NCBI RefSeq assembly: GCF_048564905.1
Contig: NC_132999.1
Location: 53,383,701 to 53,447,700 of the forward strand
Length of the DNA stretch: 64,000 bases
From: Vicugna pacos
Taxonomy: Eukaryota > Chordata > Mammalia > Artiodactyla > Camelidae
Direction of reading: 5' to 3'
Shown here in pieces: positions 30,801-42,800 of this stretch. How positions within the stretch are numbered: position 1 is the first letter of the stretch; each line of letters starts with the position of its first letter. The position numbers were made by a program, and so were the translations under genes. The notes beneath the pieces are model-generated. The model ran no database searches. It was not told where the DNA came from and saw nothing but the letters and a program-made list of their open reading frames with translations.

Positions 30801-33800
30801 CCCGCTCCCACTCCATCTTCACCATCAGCATCGAGATCTATGCGGTGGGTAAGTGGGGCCAGGCGGGGGCAGATGGGGGACCGGACCACCTGTGCCAAGC
30901 TGGGTGCCCACTCCTGGTAGCCCAGACCCTTGACCTCTCAGAACCTCAGGGGCCCCATCTGAAACTGGGAAGAAATGCTGGGATTGCCTAGAGGAAACAC
31001 AAGAAGATCCTCCCTGCGCCAGGACCCATGTTTCCGGGATTAACAGCATTAACAACAACAGTGATAACACTGGTGGCTGCCATGAGTACTTACCATGTGC
31101 CATGCAGTTTATGTGCATTAGCCCACGTGCTCCTTCCAGCAACCCCATGAGATGGACACTAACATCATCCTCATTTCACAGGTGAGGAAATTGAGGGCGC
31201 ACAACTAGAAAGTCTCCGGGTGGGACCTCTATCACAGGGGTCTGTCTGCAGAGTGTGTGCCACCCAGAACCCTTGGATTCTCCTCTTCCTCTGTAAAGCA
31301 CTCTACTCCTGAGTCCTGAGTCCTGAGTCCTGAGTCCTGACTCTTCCTGACGACTCACTGAGAAAGGAAATCATTTATAGACGCTGTGCAAGGACTTCTA
31401 AGTGCTTCATTCTGCTTAAACCCCACGAAGGTCCTAGATGCAGGCATTATAATTCCTACTAAGAGATGAGGAAACGGAGGCTCTGAGAAGTCAAGTGACC
31501 TGCTTGTTCAAGGTCGCACTTAACAAGTGCTTCAGGGTACCGCTTGGCAGAGCTGGGATTTGAACCCAGGTTTCTCTGACATCTGGGGGTTTTTTTGCCA
31601 ACACTGCAGCTGCCTCCAAGTTGGTGGTTCACCATGAACAGAACCAAGAGCAGTGGAGCAGGAAGCAGCCTCAGCCCAACTATGAATATAATTCTGGAGA
31701 GATCCCAGTCCAAGGTCAAGGCCTGGGTTGATGGGCCCTCCAGCAGCACACTTACCCACCTGTGTGGTGACCTGGCGCCAGGCCAACCCCCTGGTGCTGG
31801 CTGGGTCAGGGTCTCGCCCAGGGGTGCTGATGTGGGGTGGTCGCTTCCTCATACAATGATGCTGTGGGTTGGGGGCAGGGACTGGGGCAGGTGAGGACAG
31901 ATGAGGAGGGAGGAGGAGAGAGTGGCCCTGTGCGGTGCCTCTTGGTCTCTGCAGAAGGGTTTGAAGGCTGAGGCAGGCTGCCTGAAAACAGACTTTTAAA
32001 CAATTTGAAAGATGTTTATTATTTTCGTTATAAAATAAGTTCAACAAAGACATTTAGGACTTAGAGAAAGGTAGGGGAAATTACTCATAACACACTAACT
32101 GTTGACATTTAAGCATATGTTCTTTTGGTCCTTTTTTTCCCTGTGAAAATTTTAGACACAACTGAAATCTTACGCTCTATAGTTTCTTCCCCAAGTTTCA
32201 TTTCTCATGCTCCCTCTAAGCATTTCCCCACATCATTCCTGCCTTGTCTTCCTGATCGTGGGAGGTGACTGAAGGCCAGTGCATCACTCACGGCCCGCCT
32301 CCAGCCAGCCCTCTGCAAGGTCTTAACACTGTTTCCGGTTTCCGCAGTGTTGTAAATAATGCCATGATGAACATCTTTGTGCACCAAGTCTTTTTCTGCT
32401 TTTAGAGTCATCTCTTCAGATTAGAGTCCCTGGAGCAGGCCTCCTGGAGCAAGGGTACAAACCTGTTTAAGGCTCCTGGTACGTTCTGCAAAGAGCTTTC
32501 CAAGTCCCTTCTTCCTGCTGCTGCTTAAAAAAAAAAAAGCCCAAAGAATTAAGCCCCTTACATGTCCAAACCTCTGCTGGGTGCCAGCCAGACTTTTAAT
32601 TTCTTTACTTCAGGTAGCGGTGCTCATGGGTGAAACTAGGGCCGATTCTGGTTTCAACCAGCAGGAAACTGAGGAAGCCCCGACCCGCCCCTCACCTCAT
32701 TTGGAACTGTTTATGGTGTTGTCTCATGACAGTAAGAATTATTAATAGTACTGAGCGCAGCAAGCTATCATTTAAGGCACACTTGCTGTGTGCCAGGCTT
32801 GCCCCTGAGCTCTGCACGTCGCTGTGACATCCTCACAACAGCCCTTCAGGGTGGGTCTTAGGTTCCCACGTTACTGCGAGACTGAGGCTTAGAGTCGAGG
32901 GAAATTAGTCCCCCGAGTTTCACAGCTGCTGAGGGATAGAATCAAGATTGTCCCCCTCCCAGGTCTGGGGCTTCAGAACCTGTGCTGTGAGCCCCCAAGT
33001 TCCTGCCAGTGCCGGGCTCCCGTCACCCACAACACCTGGTGCCTGGCCAGCACGGCCTCGGTCACCACAGAGCTAGGCTCATCCTCGGGGGAGATGACGC
33101 CTGCTGTGTGCTGGGCCCTCTGTGGACTCTGTTAAGACATGCTGTCTGTCTGTTTACTCCTTCCAACAACCAACCCTAGTGGGAAGCTGTCATTAGTCTC
33201 ACTTTTTGAGGTGAGAATTGAGGGTCAGAGAGGTGCATGGTTCTGCCAAGGTCACACAGCAAGTAGGAGGTAGGACTTGGGTGGGAACCAAGCCCAAGGG
33301 TCTTCAAAGCCAGTGTGTTTTGCATTGACGGCTAGAGCTCTTTGGTGACCCAATCATTTTCCCTCACCCCTGCCACCCTCACCTTTGGTCTCATGGAACT
33401 CTGGTGGCAGCCATAGGAAATCCTGCTGCGCTCAGAGAACAGTCTGCACCTGCCAGCCCCTGGAGTCAGGCAGCCTTGGGTTCTGATCTTGGATCCACCA
33501 CTTAGCAGCTGTGTGACCTTGGGCAAGTTAAGTACCCTCTCTGAGCTTTCTCATCTCTGACGTGGGCACAATCACAGCACCTCCTTCATGGAACTCCTCT
33601 GCAGCTGAAATGAGACCCTCAGTGGGTGGTGAGCATCCGGAGCCTGGTGGATAACTGCCCTCCATACCACAGGGGCCTCACCCTCACCCCTCTGCCTGGT
33701 CTGTCTGCAGATGAGCGGGGCAAGGACCACCTCCGGGCGGGCAAGCTGAACCTGGTGGACCTGGCGGGCAGCGAGCGGCAGTCCAAGACGGGCGCCACAG

Positions 33801-36800
33801 GGGAGCGGCTCAAGGAGGCCACGAAGATCAACCTGTCGCTGTCGGCGCTGGGCAACGTCATCTCGGCCCTGGTGGATGGACGCTGCAAACACATCCCCTA
33901 CCGGGACTCGAAACTGACGCGGCTGCTGCAGGACTCACTGGGCGGCAACACCAAGACGCTGATGGTGGCCTGCCTGTCGCCCGCCGACAACAACTACGAT
34001 GAGACGCTCAGCACCCTGCGGTACGCCAACCGAGCCAAGAACATCAAGAACAAGCCGCGCATCAACGAGGACCCCAAGGATGCCCTTCTGCGCGAGTACC
34101 AGGAGGAGATCAAGAGGCTCAAGGCGATTCTGGCCCAGCAGCTGAGCCCCAGCAACCTGTCAGGTGGGCAGCGGCAGGGGGTGCCGGCAGAGAGGGCCAG
34201 GATGGACAGATGAGAAAGCCTCTCTCCCTTTGTTTTCTTGCCTCTGGTTTCCCATCTGAGAGGCATGGAAGCAGTGTCCCACCTCCTCTCAACTTCACAT
34301 TAGGGTAGCTTTTGAACAGTCAGGGAAGCCCTGGCGGGTGATGGCCCAGGTGCTGGCCGATGCCCCAGGAGGAGGCTGGTCTACCTAGCCTGGCCCATCA
34401 GCTGGAGGCTCTGTCACCGGTTCCCTGCCTCCGGGCTGCACATCCGCCATCCCACCTGTCTGCCTGTTGTCTCAGTGGCAGGGTCGTGATATTGTGCTGC
34501 TGAGCAGTTGAGTGACTCACCCCCACGTCCTGTCCCCACTCCCAGTTAGGCACCGTGAGATGGCAGCGCTCACACCCAGGCGTTTGGCTGTCATCTGGCA
34601 GGTGGAAACCCATACCTGGGGCTTGGGCCTGCAGGACCTGCAACTGAGGGATTCCAGGGTTTTCTTGATCTGAGAATCCCTTGGGGAAGGGAGCCTGAGT
34701 CCATCTATCCATTCATCCACCTCCCCACCCACTTTCCTCTCTATCCATCCATTCTACTCACCCATTGATCTACTTCTCCACCCATCCGTCCACCATCCAT
34801 CCACCTGTCTATCCATCCATCCATCCATCCATCCACCTACCCTTCCATCTACACAGCCACCCTGCCACCCATTCCATTATTTGTCCATCTACTCACCCAT
34901 CCATCCATTTAATCCACTCTCCCATTCAACCATTCTGCCCACCCACCCCATCCATCCTGCCCTCCACATGCTCACCTATTCATTCACTCAATCCTGTCAT
35001 CCATCCCTTTAGCTGTCTTTCCGCTCACCCACCCATCCGTTCACCCAGAGTTCACTGAGCACTCTCTCTGTGTGTGGACCCTGGGGACGCAGAGATGAAT
35101 CAGATCCAGGCTCTGCCTCATGATGCCCTAGTCTCCTGGGGAAGAGGGACCCTCCAGCAGAATATCGTGTACCTCTGGGGCAGAGAGCTGTACAGGGCAC
35201 TGCAGGGCAAAAGGGAACGTGTGGCCAAGTCTGTCTGCGGGTAGGGTGTGGTTGGTCGGGGAAAGCTTCACAGAGGAAAAGGGGTGAGGGAGTAGAGTGT
35301 TGGGGAATGAGAAGTCTCCCTGTTAGACAGGGTGGAAGTGGTCAGTTTGTGCAAAGATGCACAGAACTATAAGGGGACCTACAAGTAGTTCTGCCAGCTA
35401 CCTGGGGAGTCGGGTAGTGGGAGATGGCCAGATAGAGGTTGGCAAGGGCTGGAATGGAGGGAGCCTTGAACACCATGATGAGGGATTCCACTCAGACAAT
35501 CTGCTTTCCCCCTCTTTCCCTCCTTCCCCCCTCTTTCCCTCCTTCCCCACCCCTGACCCTGCTCACTTCCAAGATCGGTGAGGGGCCTGGGACTTTTCCT
35601 TTCTGACCTCCTTTTTGCTCTTGCTCTCTCTTGCTCACTCTGCTCCCGCCTCGTGGCCTCCCAGCTGTTCCTGGAACAGTCACAGCCCCTTCCTGCCACA
35701 GGACCTTTGCATGCACTGCTTCCTTCTGTCTGTCCACAGGATCTCTGCCTGCCTCTCTTCCTCACTTCCTTTGGATCACTGCTTTCCTCATACCTTGTCC
35801 AAGAGGCCTCCCCTGTCCACTCATTTAAATTGCCACCTTTCTTCCTGAATCTTAATTTCTGAGCATCCTCCTTGCTTGCTTTCTCTTTTTAGAAAGTGTC
35901 ACCTTATAACATGTTATGCATTTTGCTTGCTTTTCTTCCCCAGTTGAAAGCAATCTGAGTGTGGAGTCTTGTCTGTTTTGTTCAATGCCAACCCCCACCC
36001 CCCAGGGCCTGGAACATGTGGGTGCTCAAGAAGTATTCGTTGGATGAGTGTATTAGAATTTTACACAGAGACGTGCTTGACAGAAGTTCAGTGCTTTGAA
36101 GTTTGTTTGAATGAGGACATAGTTGTCTTTTTATGGATTTCTGCTCAGTTCCTGCAAACCACGTGCACCTTGGTCACAGCCCCTCATTTCTGTTTTTCTC
36201 CCAGCCCTGCTGAACAATCAGGCACCCCCAAACCCTGTCCAGATTGAGGAGAAGCCTCTGTCCCCACCTGTGATCCAGCATGACACAGAGGCGGAGAAGC
36301 AGCTGATCCGGGAGGTGAGGCCCTGAGCGGGTGGGAGAATAGGCAAGCAGCCAGGGCCGAGGCGGTGACCACCTCCAGGACGATGTCATTTCCCCTCTGC
36401 CATCACCTTGGGGTTGGTACTCCAATCTTCCTTTTGGAGCGCAGCCAGCTGGGGCTCAGAGAGGTGCTGTGATTTACCCAAGGTCACACAGCTAAAGAGA
36501 ATCTGACCCAGGATTCAAATTTGGTTTTTTGACTTCAGAGTGCAATCCATCCCACACCAGTTTGTGTGTGGGGGGCGGTGGGGGGGGGGTCAAAGAGGGG
36601 TGTGGGGTGTCTGCAGGAGCATGGTCTCTCTTCAGTACTGCTGGAATGAGTGGCTGTGGATTGATGGCAGTGGCGAGGGCATCCCTGGCTGGGGGCATGG
36701 CCTGTACCTTGGCGAGGAGGTCAGAGTGCAGTGGTTGGGGCTGGGAGCAGGGCAGCCTGGGTAGGCTGTGGGGAGCCCCCAGGCACCCATTTGACCAGTG

Positions 36801-39800
36801 GATAAGTGGGGTTTTAGCTCCCCAGGAAAAGGGGGAGCTAAAACACATCGGGGGACCTGGGTCCTCCCACATATGTGTCTCCCAGCATCACTGGGAACCA
36901 GCAGGGCAGGTAACACCACAGTTTACAGATATGGAGCTGATTCTAGAAGTACTTACACCGCCAGACACGCAGAGCCTCCTAACTCCTGGCTTAGGCTCTG
37001 TCCCAACTCCAGGCTCTGTTGGTTTCTGGGGGTTTCTGCCATGTGGGAGCTGCATTCTGAGACCTGAGCACGTGGTGGGGATTGACATTTGATGGTCCCT
37101 TTAGGGCACTGGCTTTTTCCTAGTGGAAAACCTAATGCCAAGCGGGGACAGCTCTGCAGGGCCTGGGGCCTGGACGTGTCTGCAGCTGGGCCTCTGCCAC
37201 TCAACTATGACCTCAGGCGGGATCAGCCCTGGGGCCCCCAGAAGCCCTGGTCAGGTTGGGAGGGCCTGGGGCCCAGCCTCTGGGAGGCAGGCCGGGTAAG
37301 CCCTGGGGGAGTCTCAGTCCTGTGGGCTGGAGGGCTGGGAGGAATGGATCAAAAGGTCTGAGTGCTGCTCATGACAGGTGGAGGCATTTATGGTTTGAGG
37401 AGAGGCTCAATTGTGGCCCCCAGATGGACCCCCGGGGGGCCCCAGTGAAGGTTCTGGGAGATCAGCCGCTCTCTCTGCCTTTCCCCTGCTGCTCTGGGAG
37501 CCCCTGAGGCCGGGTGCGATGTCAGGCCTGTCTCTGGAGCCCAGGGCCCACCTCCTAGGGGGTACTGGGAGGAGGGGGCCTTTCGGGGTGGCTGAGCACA
37601 AGCCCACAGGATAATAGAAATCATGGTTTGAGAGTTCAGGGTGGGTTTTGGAATCACACAGGGACAGGTGGACGGACGTTGGTCACAAAACTAGCAGGAA
37701 GGTTGGCCTGGGGCTGGGCTGGGAGCTTCTTCCCTGAGATTGGGTGGGCAGGTAGCCTAGGTATTTAGTAAGCAGGGCGCTGCCGCCCCCTAGTGGTCAT
37801 CCTGGAGAAGAGACGCTGCTCTGGGCTGGCCGCTCTGGGGATGGGGGTCACCTGCCTCCTCCTCAGGGCGCTGCCCCAGGGCGCTGCCCCCCCCCGAGAC
37901 CACCACCACCAAGTGTGTTTTCTGGCTATGGACTTTCTTCTGTGAGCCACACTTGGAGGAAGAGCTGAGGTGGGGGGAGATCTGTCCTTCTTCCCTCCCT
38001 CCTGTTCTTTCACTTATGATTCGTATTTATTACGCACCTACTGTGTGCCTGGACTGTGGTTTCCTCCCCACTCCGGAGCCAGTCCGGATGCTCAGGATGA
38101 GGGAGTGACCCCGTGTGTGGTAGAGAGGGCGCCAGGCCAGGAGTCGTCTCAGCCACGGGCTGGAGGTGTGAGTCCACGGGCTTCTGTCTCCTGCCTGTAC
38201 CTCAAGGAGTTCGGGCTAGAAGATTCCTTGGGTCCACCCAGGTTTTTCATTCTGTGAGTGCAGTCCTTGCAGGCTCTGTGCCCGGGCAGGCTGTTTAAGC
38301 TCTCCAAGCCTGTTTCCTTATCTCTAGGGTGGGCATGGAGCAGCTCTGCCGCTGTTGGACGAGGGTGAAATGAAGGCATCTTCTCACCGCTGGGCTGTGT
38401 AGCAAGCACCAGTCAGGGCTCGGGGGTCTGGGTTTGCACTCTCTCCCCCCGTGCAGTCATCAACAAGCGTTTTCTGAGCACCTACTAGGCGCAGGGCGTG
38501 CTAGATGCACGTGGAGCTGAGGAAGAGTGTTACTGTTTTTAATATTAGAAGTTACAGCCTGTTTTGTAGACTGTGGGGGATGGTCTGGTACAGACAGGGG
38601 GAGAAGTCTGCGGTATAGGAGGGTGGGGGGATTGAAAGAGCAGGGTCCTCCAGTGGGGTGGTTTGGCTCCTGGTGGTTCATCCTCTCTCTACAGGTGGAC
38701 GGGAAGCTGTGGGGCTGGTGGGGAGGGGTTCATCACTGACCTCTTCAGTGCTCTCTGTGGAGGATGAGACAGGGAATGGGGGAGCGGAGGGCTGCAGAGA
38801 GACGGAGGGCGGAAGGACCGGAAAGGGGTGCTCCCCACTTAGAGATCTTCCTGAGGTTTGGGGGTCCCACATTTGCAGGTGAGAACAGAAGCCGGTGCTG
38901 CGTGCATGGGGGCTGCTGCGTGTTTACACACGTGTGTGTATCTCCAGGCAGGTCTTTCTGGGATGTAGGTGCCACTGGGCTTTGGCCTGGGTTTCAGTGA
39001 GGTCAGGGGTGTGCTGGGAGGGGGTAGTGAGGGTGCTGGGGTGAGGGATGGGTATGGTGCTGGCCCTGGGACCCCAGCTGGGTAAGGAAGGTGGAGCCGG
39101 GGCGGAGGCAGGAAAAAGGGTGGACTGGAGGTCTCCATGAGGCCATCGGAGAGCTTGTGGTCCTGGCAAGTCTGGAGCCTCTCCAGGCCTCAGTAACTTT
39201 ACATGTATTGCCCTGAGGCTGAAATGCATCTCAAAAGTGTCACAGTAAACCATTACATTTTAATGATTCTCTGTCTCCTTCGCTCCGGCCAGAGAGCCAG
39301 GTCATGCCGTCTGTGCTGTTGTAGGATTCTGTGCTGGCTCTGTACTTCCTGAGGATCTGGAGAGGTGGGCGTGTGCAGGGCTTCTCCCACCCCAACCCTG
39401 TCCCGCCCCTCCGGCTTACTGCCTCTGCGGTCCCCTCTGTCAGGAGTGGCTCCAAAAGACAGCAGGTCAGAGACAAACATTAGTGCACAAATGCCCAGCC
39501 CTCCCCGTGGGAGACGCCCCTCTAGTCTGGGTTCCCCTTCAGCCCAGCAGTTCTGTTTCATCTCTTGCTGATTCAGTGGCTGTCCTCTGATTCCCTCGCA
39601 CTGAGGCTGCGAGACGGGATGGTGCTTGCTCTCTGTCAGGGAAGCTGGATGATAAACCCATAATCAAATAAATATAGAGAATGATGGAACTTAGAATCCG
39701 TGCTAAGAAGCAGTATGCGACGTGACAGAGTGGTGGGCGGGTGTCTTCTGAGAGGGTGATCAGGGAGGGTGGGGTTACTAAGCTGAGGCCTGAAGGGATG

Positions 39801-42800
39801 AGCTGGCTGGCGAGGGAGCAAGAGCAAAGGCCCTGAGGTTGGGGGAGGGAGTGGGTGTGTCTCAGAGTGGAAAGCGGCTGGTGTGGCAAACATGGGGTGG
39901 ACAGGCCAGATCACTGGGGATTTGAGGTCAAGTTGAAGAGGTTAGATTTTATCCTTGAACCTGGGACGCCATTGAAACATAATCTAATGGATACGCATCT
40001 GCTGTGTGGAGAAGGGTTTGGAGCGAGAGTGGAGGTTGGGGACCAGGTCTGGACCAGAGCTAGTGGTGATGGCCAAGATGGAGATAGAGGCAGGTGCATA
40101 AAAATATATTTCATCTTTGATGGATTGAGGGTCATTTGGTTAAAAGGCATTAGTTGATGTGGAAAGATGTTCATGGTCTATTGCTTTCTGAAAAAAGCAG
40201 ATTACAAATATGTATATATATGCATATTATAAGCCCGTGATAAATGCATAGAAATAAGTTCAGAGGGGTCTTCACCAGCCAGTAATTACCCCAGGTAGTG
40301 GAGGTAGTTTGAATTTTGTTCTTTTGGCTTATTTGTATTTTCTGGATTGTTTGAATGGCAAAAAAGGAATACTGAGAGCTGGGTTTTGCAGTGGTGATAC
40401 AATGCTGCCCCTTGCGTGTCCCCCCACCACTCCCAGGAGTACGAAGAGCGCCTGGCCCGGCTGCAGGCCGACTATGAGGCAGAGCAGGAGTCCAGGGCCC
40501 GGCTGGAGGAGGACATCACTGCCATGCGCAACTCGTATGATGTGAGGCTGTCCACGCTGGAGGAGAACCTGCGAAAGGAGACAGGTAGGCGCCCCCCTTG
40601 CCCCGCAGCTGTCAGGAGGGAGGCCAGCCTGCTCTCCTCCTTACCCGAATAACTGTTGTTAGAGTGCATTCCATGCACCAGGCTCAGCTCTATTTACTCC
40701 TCACAGCAGCCCAGCAAGGCAGGCACTACAGTTATCCTCATTTTATAGATGAGCACAGAGAGGGTAAGTAACTTGCCCATGGTCACACAGCTAGTAAAGT
40801 GGAGCCAGGATTTGAACCCAGGCAGTCTGACCCCAGAGCCAGCATTCTTACCCACAGCACTGTACCTGAGGCCTTGGCCACAGGCTGGGCCCCCGCCCAA
40901 GGCTGCCTTAGAGTTATGATATATCACCCATGTAAGTCCCTTCTCCCAGTTTCTGCATTTTCTACCATCTCCTTTCACTTTTGAGCCCATTCGTTACCAA
41001 AGCAACCACACCCCAAAGTAAGCATTCAATCATTAGCAAAAACTTTTACCTTCCTGGAAATCTTTGTCTTCTGTTTGACATTCTAGAATGTTCCACCTCA
41101 TCACTATTTTTTAAACCCCTGTGCTGCCAGGCATCCCAGACTTCCTAGTACTCACTCAAATATTATAAAATCCATCGTGTAATGAGGACCATATTGGTCC
41201 CCTCACTGGTGCCGTTTATTGGGCATTGCTGTTCGCCAGGGACTGGCTGGGGGCTTCCCCTGAACTCCCTCAGTGACTCAGGATTCACTGCACCCTCACG
41301 TTGCAGGTGTGCAGACCCAGATCAGAGAAATTCAGGCCACAAGCTAGGGAGTGGTTGTCCTCTTTCAGCAAAGGGGACTGCAGGGCTCTCTCAGGGAAGC
41401 CCAGGACATGTGACGAAGAAGTGGGTGGGATGTAAAGGAGGTGGTCTAATGACCGTGAGCTGGGAGCAGGAGGCCTGCACGACCATCATCCCATCCCAGC
41501 TGGCAGAGAGCTGCCCCTCTTGGTGTAGACCCAGAGGAAGAGGGAAGGGGAAATTCTAGCACTTTCTATCCTTCAGAATGTTCCCTGCAGCCCAGTTTGA
41601 ATAGCAGGCCTCTGAGGGGTTTTATTTGATCATGCTAAAATTCATCCACGGCATTCATTTAAGTTCCAGGCTCATGCATATCCTGTGGACAAGAGCCCTG
41701 AGCTGGTCACCCCAGCGTGGGCCTCTCAGGGTCTTAGGTGTGAAATCTGATGATGGGGAGCTCTTGCCTTGGGCACAGAAATATATTTTTATGCACCTGC
41801 CTCTCCTGTGCGAATCCAGCTATCCTGCAGGGCAGTCAGTTTATGTATTAAGAGCAGTCCCAAGGCAGGGTGATAAGAGCCTGACATCTAATGGGTGGGA
41901 GGTCAGAGAATGGAGAAATCATGGAGCTGATCAGGGAAGACTTCCTGGGAGAGGTGGAAGGAGGCAGGGCTTGAGTTCTGATGGGCAGAGGGGCAGAGAT
42001 GGGAAGCCAGTACTGGGGGGCTTGGGAGACTCTGTTCTTAGGCTGGTCTCTGGAGATGGTGGGCTTGGGGCCAGCTTGCAGGGAAGGGTCCCCCCATTCT
42101 AACCTGTGAAAAGCTAAAGGCAGGTCTCCACTGACAGAGGCTGTCCTGAAGGCAGAAGTCCTCTACAAGGCTGAGGTCATGTCCAGGGCTGAGTTTGCCA
42201 GCAGCTCTGAGTACTCACCTGCTCTCCAGTGTGAGACGGCTGTGAAACCCGAGATCTACTCCATGCCTGACGCTCTGCCCAGTGAGGATGTCTTCAAGGC
42301 GGAGGTTTCTCCCAGGTTTGAGGAACTGCCCAAGGTGGAGACCCAAGTTTCTTTTGGGTCTGATGAGTCTTCCATGCTCAACGAAACCTCCATCTCTGTG
42401 GCCTTCCCTGGGCCCAGGGAGCCCTCCAGCCTGGGGTTCTCCGTGGCCGAGGTGGAGGCCCAGAGTGGATACTTTCTGGATGAGGATGTCAGCCAGGAGG
42501 CCACGGAGCCCCTGTTGGAGGAGGAGCCCTTCCTCCAGGAAGAGGAGCCCCAGCTGCTGGCCCTGGAGCTGTTACCAGGCCTGCACGACCCGTTTGCTGA
42601 AGTGGAAGCCAAGCTGGCCAGGCTCTCCTCCACGGTGGCTGGGGTGGATGTGCCCCACGCGGACGTACCCAAGGTCAGCACGCAGGTAGCTGATGTCATG
42701 CAGGATCCATGCAGGAATTTAGGGGGCAGAGCTCGGCTGGGGCACAGAGGTCACTGGGCATGCGCAGACATCTAACCTCTGCCGCTCCAGCGTTGCCGGC

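Larger units (their letters stand above)
34164..36204 (+). other. KIF17: KIF17 intron 5
   Basis: 2.0 kb, mostly a (TCCA)n microsatellite field, L2 fragments and a C/T-rich tract. No exon recognised. Confidence 0.7.
36315..40436 (+). other. KIF17: KIF17 intron 6
   Basis: 4.1 kb. It holds MIR copies at about 36410-36540 and 38255-38395, a G-rich tract at 36571-36606, and an L2-like stretch about 39650-40080. No exon recognised. Confidence 0.65.
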
